Translations under genes and position numbers: made by a program | In this document: positions 59,424 through 64,000 of the stretch, in pieces | How the letters are laid out: each line of letters starts with the position of its first letter | Numbering within the stretch: the stretch's first letter is position 1 | The notes under the pieces: model-generated | Told to the model about the DNA's origin: nothing | The model's input: the letters and a program-made list of their open reading frames with translations, nothing else | Database searches by the model: none | NCBI RefSeq assembly: GCF_000238915.1 | Contig: NZ_BAEG01000078.1 | Coordinates: 1 to 64,000 of the forward strand | Direction: 5' to 3' | Length of the DNA stretch: 64,000 bases | Source: Arthrobacter globiformis NBRC 12137 | GTDB lineage: Bacteria > Actinomycetota > Actinomycetes > Actinomycetales > Micrococcaceae

Positions 59424-60641
59424 ATGTCTTCCGCCCGCGTTTCCCAACGCATTTCTGCCATTGCCGAATCCGCCACCCTGGCTGTCGACGCCAAGGCCAA
59501 GGCGCTGAAGGCGGCCGGCCGGCCGGTGATTGGCTTCGGTGCGGGCGAGCCCGACTTCCCCACCCCGGACTACATCGTCCAGGCCGCCATCGACGCCGCC
59601 AGCCAGCCGAAGTACCACCGCTACTCCCCCGCCGGCGGTCTGCCCGAGCTGAAGAAGGCTATTGCCGAGAAGACGTTCCGGGACTCCGGCTACAAGGCTG
59701 ACCCGTCCCAGGTGCTGGTCACCAACGGCGGTAAGCAGGCCGTCTACAACACGTTCGCCACCCTCGTGGATCCGGGCGACGAAGTGATCGTGCCCACGCC
59801 GTTCTGGACCACCTACCCCGAGGCCATCCGTCTCGCCGGCGGCGTTCCGGTGGAGGTCTTTGCCGGCCCGGAGCAGGACTACCTGGTGACTGTGGAGCAG
59901 CTCGAAGCAGCCGTCACGGACCGCACAAAGATCCTGCTGTTCGTGTCGCCGTCGAACCCCACCGGCTCCGTCTACTCGCCCGAGCAGGTTGCCGAAATCG
60001 GCAAGTGGGCCGCCGCCAAGGGCCTGTGGGTGGTCACCGACGAGATCTACGAGCACCTGACGTACGACGGCGTGCCCTTCACCTCCATCGCCACCGCCGC
60101 CCCCGAGCTGGGTGACAAGGTAGTGATCCTGAACGGTGTTGCCAAGACCTATGCGATGACCGGCTGGCGCGTGGGCTGGATGATCGGACCCGCCGATGTC
60201 ATCAAGGCCGCCACCAACCTGCAGTCGCACGCCACGTCCAACGTGTCCAACATCCCGCAGATCGCCGCCCTGGCAGCAGTCTCCGGCCCGCTCACCGCGG
60301 TGGATGAGATGAAGGTCGCCTTCGACCGCCGCCGGAAGGCCATCGTGGATGGGCTCAACGCGATTGAGGGCGTTGAATGCCCGACGCCGAAGGGCGCCTT
60401 CTACGTGTACGCGGACGTCCGCGCGCTGCTGGGTAAGGAATTCCCGACGGCGAACGGCACGGTCCGCCCGGAGACCTCGGCCGCGCTTGCGGCGCTGATC
60501 CTGGACGAGGTGGAGGTCGCCGTGGTGCCCGGTGAGGCTTTCGGCCCGTCCGGCTTCCTGCGCCTGTCCTACGCCCTGGGCGATGAAGACCTCGCCACCG
60601 GCGTCGGCCGCCTCCAGGACTTCCTCGGCAAGGCGCAGTAA
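59424..60641 (+). CDS. Pyridoxal-phosphate aminotransferase (aspartate aminotransferase type)
   Basis: 405 aa from ATG 59424 ([20 protein letters not shown]). Fold type [31 protein letters not shown], the PLP Lys241 in [16 protein letters not shown] and the final Arg-containing [12 protein letters not shown]. Probably transaminates aspartate or a related amino acid. Divergent from tRNA-Trp; the 59151-59423 gap should hold both promoters but none is certain. Confidence 0.93.
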   Translation: MSSARVSQRISAIAESATLAVDAKAKALKAAGRPVIGFGAGEPDFPTPDYIVQAAIDAASQPKYHRYSPAGGLPELKKAIAEKTFRDSGYKADPSQVLVTNGGKQAVYNTFATLVDPGDEVIVPTPFWTTYPEAIRLAGGVPVEVFAGPEQDYLVTVEQLEAAVTDRTKILLFVSPSNPTGSVYSPEQVAEIGKWAAAKGLWVVTDEIYEHLTYDGVPFTSIATAAPELGDKVVILNGVAKTYAMTGWRVGWMIGPADVIKAATNLQSHATSNVSNIPQIAALAAVSGPLTAVDEMKVAFDRRRKAIVDGLNAIEGVECPTPKGAFYVYADVRALLGKEFPTANGTVRPETSAALAALILDEVEVAVVPGEAFGPSGFLRLSYALGDEDLATGVGRLQDFLGKAQ

Positions 60642-60703
60642 CCCAGACGCTCCCTCACGTCCTGCAGGAAAACCACGGATTCTCCCTCAGATCCTGCAGA
60701 AAT

Positions 60704-60751
60704 AAGCCCAAACGCTTCCGCACCGAAAAAGGTGCGGGAGCGTTTGGGCTT
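60704..60751. terminator. Bidirectional terminator between aminotransferase and LuxR regulator
   Basis: A 21-bp stem (AAGCCCAAACGCTTCCGCACC with its complement, one wobble), loop GAAAAA, followed by TTATT. Serves the convergent genes. Confidence 0.88.
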
Positions 60752-60798
60752 TATTCGAGGACGTGACGGCCTGATCGGAAGCTTGAGGAATGCCCGCG

Positions 60799-61476
60799 CT
60801 AGAGGAGGCGGCGCTCGGCGGCCCACTTGGTCAGTTCGTGGCGGCTGGACAGCTGCAGCTTCCGGAGCACGGCCGAGACATGGGTTTCCACGGTCTTGAT
60901 CGAGATGAAGAGCTCCTTGGCTACCTCCTTGTAGCTGTAACCGCGGGCGATCAGCCGCATCACCTCGAGTTCCCTGGCTGAGAGTTTGTCCAGTTCATCG
61001 TCGGCGATGTCTGCCGGGGCGGTGCCGAAGGCGTCCAGGACAAAGCCTGCCAGGCGTGGTGAGAACACGGCGTCGCCACCGGCGACCCGGAACACGGCGT
61101 CGGTGATCTCCGCGCCGGAAATGGTCTTCGTAACATAGCCGCGGGCACCGGCCCGGATGACCGCCACGACGTCTTCGGCCGCATCGGAGACGCTCAGTGC
61201 AAGGAAACGCGTGGTTCCCAGGAGCGCCGCGGAACCGGTGATGACTTCCCGTCCTCCCCCGCCGCGGCCGCCGGGCAGGTGCACGTCCAGCAGCACGACA
61301 TCGGGCCGCGCAGCGGCAATAACCTCGATGGCCTGTTCCACGGTGCCGGCCTCGCCCACCACCACCACGCTCGGGTCGAGGTCAGCCTTGAGGCCGGACC
61401 GGAAAATCGCGTGGTCATCCACGATCACAACCCGCACCGTTCGTCCCGCCGCGCTTGCCCCTGCTGGTGTAGTCAT
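60799..61476 (-). CDS. LuxR/NarL-family response regulator
   Basis: 225 aa. Receiver with D20-D21, phosphoacceptor D64 (VLLDVHLPGG), K at VTKT; HTH output LSARELEVMRLIARGYSYKE and VAKELFISIKTVETHVSAVL. Start overlaps the kinase stop by 4 nt, so it is co-translated with its partner. Paired with a PspC kinase; likely envelope-stress regulation. Confidence 0.95.
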   Translation of the reverse strand: MTTPAGASAAGRTVRVVIVDDHAIFRSGLKADLDPSVVVVGEAGTVEQAIEVIAAARPDVVLLDVHLPGGRGGGGREVITGSAALLGTTRFLALSVSDAAEDVVAVIRAGARGYVTKTISGAEITDAVFRVAGGDAVFSPRLAGFVLDAFGTAPADIADDELDKLSARELEVMRLIARGYSYKEVAKELFISIKTVETHVSAVLRKLQLSSRHELTKWAAERRLL

Positions 61477-62876
61477 GACTTTCCTTCCCCGTTGTCCGCG
61501 ACGTCCGCAGGCAGCCTGAGGCGCACCTCTGTGCCGTCAGGTCCGCTGTTGATGGCGGCGTTGCCGCCGTGCCGTTTCATCCGGCCAATGATTGATTCCC
61601 GCACACCCAACCTGTCCTGCGGGACTGCGCTCAGTTCAAAGCCCGGGCCGCGGTCCTTGACGAAGACTTCCGCGCCGCCGTCGGACACCTCCAGATAGAC
61701 AGAGACGGGACCGCCGCCGTGGCGGGCAGCGTTCAGCATGGCCTCGCGGCTGGCCTGGACCAGCGCCTCATGGCGCTCGGTCATGTCCGTGTCGCCCACG
61801 GTCACGACGTCGACGGCGTTTCCGAGCCCGTCCTCAACCTCCGCAGCGGCGGCCTTGATCCGGTCCGAGAGCTGGCCGGCATCGCGGGCGGGGTCCTTGA
61901 AGAGCCAGCCCCGCAGCTCGCGCTCCTGCGCTCTCGCCAGGCGGACGACGTCGTGCTCGTTGCCGGCACGGCGCTGGATCAAGGCAAGGGTCTGGAGTAC
62001 GGAGTCGTGCAGGTGGGCCGCGATCTCGGCCCGCTCGGTCGCCCGCACGCGGCCGGCCCGTTCTGTCTCGAGGTCGCGCCAGAACTTCAGGCCCCAGGGC
62101 AGCAGCACCAGCGCCACGCCGCCCAGCACGGCCACGGACGCGAGCAGCGCGAGCCAGGTCTGCTGCCATGAGCCCGACCCGGAGACCATGACCAGCACCC
62201 CGGCCACCACGAGCGCGAGGCCCGCTGCCAGCCGCGCCCATCCACCGGCCTGGTCCGCCTTGGTTTTGTCGACGAGCCCGGCCCGGCGGGTTTCATCCAG
62301 CTGCATCCAGGCAATGGCCGCGCCGCCGAGTATTGCCGCCGCCGGGATCAACGTGCCAAGGGGCACCTCCACGCCCAGCAGCCTGGCGATCAGGATCGCG
62401 GCGACGAGCAGGAGCCCGGCGCCCAGCAGGATCTCCTTGCCGTAGCGCATGCTCCGGATCCGGAACCATGTGCTGCCGGGAGCGGCGGCAGGCGCGGGGG
62501 GCTGGGAAACGGTGCCGGCGTCGTACTCCCCCGAGGGCGGGGGGACGGCGGAAAATGAAGGATCCGCGCCCGAGAAAGGAACAGGGCCGGGCGGCGGGCC
62601 GGACTGGAGGCTCACCGGCGGCAGGCTCACGGCGGGGGCAATGGGCGACGCCGGACGGCGGGCATTGCGTTTGGCGTTTTCGTCCGCGGTGGGAACCATG
62701 ATCCACAGCCACGCGTAGAACGCGAGCCCTGCGCCCCCGGCGAAAGCAGCCACCACCATGCCGATCCGGACCATGCGCACCGGCCAGCCAAGATGAACCG
62801 CCAGGCCTGAGCAGACGCCGGCGATCAGGCGGTCGCTGCTGCGGACCAGGGGTGGGCGGACAGGGGCAGTGGTCAT
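61473..62876 (-). CDS. PspC-domain sensor histidine kinase (HisKA_3 type)
   Basis: 467 aa. N-terminal PspC domain (RLIAGVCSGLAVHLGWPVRM) with one helix to about residue 63, a Pro-rich linker, then four helices (~150-270), H-box EIAAHLHDSVLQTLALIQRR and a truncated-looking ATPase domain with DRGPGFEL. Divergent from another PspC protein, from which it is separated by 125 nt. Confidence 0.93.
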   Translation of the reverse strand: MTTAPVRPPLVRSSDRLIAGVCSGLAVHLGWPVRMVRIGMVVAAFAGGAGLAFYAWLWIMVPTADENAKRNARRPASPIAPAVSLPPVSLQSGPPPGPVPFSGADPSFSAVPPPSGEYDAGTVSQPPAPAAAPGSTWFRIRSMRYGKEILLGAGLLLVAAILIARLLGVEVPLGTLIPAAAILGGAAIAWMQLDETRRAGLVDKTKADQAGGWARLAAGLALVVAGVLVMVSGSGSWQQTWLALLASVAVLGGVALVLLPWGLKFWRDLETERAGRVRATERAEIAAHLHDSVLQTLALIQRRAGNEHDVVRLARAQERELRGWLFKDPARDAGQLSDRIKAAAAEVEDGLGNAVDVVTVGDTDMTERHEALVQASREAMLNAARHGGGPVSVYLEVSDGGAEVFVKDRGPGFELSAVPQDRLGVRESIIGRMKRHGGNAAINSGPDGTEVRLRLPADVADNGEGKS

Positions 62877-63001
62877 GCATCAATCCAAACACGGATCAGG
62901 GTTCCCGGGTCCCGTTGTGAGGGTGAACCCGGGGTAAGTCAGGGACGACTCAGGGTGTTCCCCAATAGAGGACTGACCAGCACAAACGGCAGTATCGAAG
63001 T

Positions 63002-64000
63002 ATGAACTCGCAGAACCCCAACCCCAATGAAGGCCGGCAGCCGGTCACCCCGTCCGGGGGCAGCACCGGCCAGGATCCGGAGCACCCCGCCGGACCGGAA
63101 AACACGGAACCGGAAAACACAGAACCGGCAAACGGCGCCGGGCCGGAAAACCCCACTGAGCCACTGTTCCCGCCGCCCGCGTCCGGCGCTCCCGCATACG
63201 GCGCTCCCGGTTACGGGCGGGCCGCCCAGCCGCTGGACTTCTTCGACTGGATCCGCAGCCACGGCGTACACCGGGGACGCGACCGCTGGATCGGCGGCGT
63301 CTCGAGCGGCATCGCCGAAAGGATGGGCATCGATCCGCTGATCGTGCGCGGCATTTTCATCGTGCTGACGCTGTTCGCGGGAATCGGCGTCCTCCTGTAC
63401 GGCCTGGGCTGGGCCCTGCTGCCTGAGCCCGACGGCCGGATCCACACCCAGGAGGCGGGCGCTGGCCGCTGGAGCACGGGCATGACGGGCGCGCTCATCA
63501 CCTCGATCGTCGGCCTAACCGGCATGGGCGGCGGCTTCTGGGGATGGGGCCACGACGGCTTCGGCTTCTTCTGGGCCCTGTTCTGGATCGGCGGCGTCAT
63601 CTACCTCATCTACTTCCTGACGCAGCGCAACAAAAACCGCACCGGTGCAACGGTGAACGGCACCACCGGGGGCCGGTCGGCGTACGGCTACGCACCGGCC
63701 GGCAACGCACCAGCGAATGCCGCCACGGGATCCGCCACGTCACCGTTCCCGGCGTCATCCTTCGCTGCCGGCGGCCATGCGCCTGCCCAGCCCTACACTG
63801 TGCCGCCGACTCCGGACGCCATCCCGTCGTACGGCGTCAATGAACCGTACGGCCCCACAGCCCCCTACGGCGGCGGCCTTCCGCCGCGCCGGCCCGCTCC
63901 GGTCCCTGCCCCGGTTCCGGCGCCCAAGCCGAGGCCGAGCGGCCCGGGCGCGCCGGCCGTCGCCATCACCGCCGGACTGGCGCTGCTGGCGGGCGGCACG
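63002..64000 (+). CDS. PspC domain-containing membrane protein (3' end outside window)
   Basis: Open from ATG 63002 to the window edge (333 codons). Residues 1-80 are Pro/Glu/Asn-rich; the PspC domain follows (RDRWIGGVSSGIAERMGIDP then VRGIFIVLTLFAGIGVLLYG), then a Gly/Trp/Phe-rich helix pair, a Pro/Ala-rich linker, and the start of another hydrophobic segment (ITAGLALLAGG). Probably binds or signals with the divergent kinase. Confidence 0.9.
   Translation, partial: MNSQNPNPNEGRQPVTPSGGSTGQDPEHPAGPENTEPENTEPANGAGPENPTEPLFPPPASGAPAYGAPGYGRAAQPLDFFDWIRSHGVHRGRDRWIGGVSSGIAERMGIDPLIVRGIFIVLTLFAGIGVLLYGLGWALLPEPDGRIHTQEAGAGRWSTGMTGALITSIVGLTGMGGGFWGWGHDGFGFFWALFWIGGVIYLIYFLTQRNKNRTGATVNGTTGGRSAYGYAPAGNAPANAATGSATSPFPASSFAAGGHAPAQPYTVPPTPDAIPSYGVNEPYGPTAPYGGGLPPRRPAPVPAPVPAPKPRPSGPGAPAVAITAGLALLAGGT

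Overview
This is a high-GC actinobacterial chromosome window, most likely Arthrobacter or Pseudarthrobacter (Micrococcaceae). The order rpoB-rpoC-rpsL-rpsG-fusA-tuf followed by S10-spc-alpha, the tRNA-Trp-secE-nusG-rplK-rplA block, the DUF222/HNH (13E12-like) protein, actinobacterial tad pilus genes and the PspC-kinase/LuxR module all fit. The genus is inferred from gene order and protein character; no search was run.

Region 1 (1-10.3 kb, + strand) is a Tad/Flp tight-adherence pilus locus. It opens with the tail of one tadA followed by tadB and tadC, closed by a strong terminator. A second, complete set follows: two Flp prepilins, tadE-like and tadG-like pseudopilins, cpaB, cpaE/tadZ, tadA, tadB and tadC. 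The ATPase/platform module is therefore present twice.

Region 2 (10.3-17.0 kb) is accessory and regulatory. It holds an Hpt-like protein without its phosphorylatable His, a divergent OmpR-type regulator and membrane histidine kinase, a DUF222-HNH protein, and a second OmpR-type regulator paired with an orphan kinase ATPase domain.

Region 3 (17.0-50.2 kb, almost all - strand) is the core gene-expression cluster: rpoB, rpoC, rpsL, rpsG, fusA, tuf, then S10, spc and alpha operons with secY, adk, map, infA, rpmJ, rpsM, rpsK, rpoA, rplQ and truA. A + strand GH1 beta-glucosidase and a 41-aa - strand membrane peptide sit between tuf and rpsJ. A P1-family peptidase containing REP-like DNA sits between map and infA. 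rpsQ (S17) carries an apparent one-base insertion just before its normal stop.

Region 4 (50.2-60.7 kb) has a thiolase and a YbaK-like deacylase on +, then on - rplL, rplJ (with a leader attenuator), two tandem-GNAT acetyltransferases, rplA, rplK, nusG, secE and tRNA-Trp, with a divergent PLP aminotransferase on +. Region 5 (60.8-64.0 kb) is an envelope-stress-type module: LuxR regulator, PspC-containing kinase, and a divergent PspC protein cut by the window end.

No obviously new multi-gene system is visible. The most unusual items are the rpsQ frameshift, an 11-nt TCATATAGCGG element found only upstream of rpoA and rpoB (three copies), the in-frame REP insertion in the peptidase, the degenerate signalling proteins, and several long perfect palindromes between genes.
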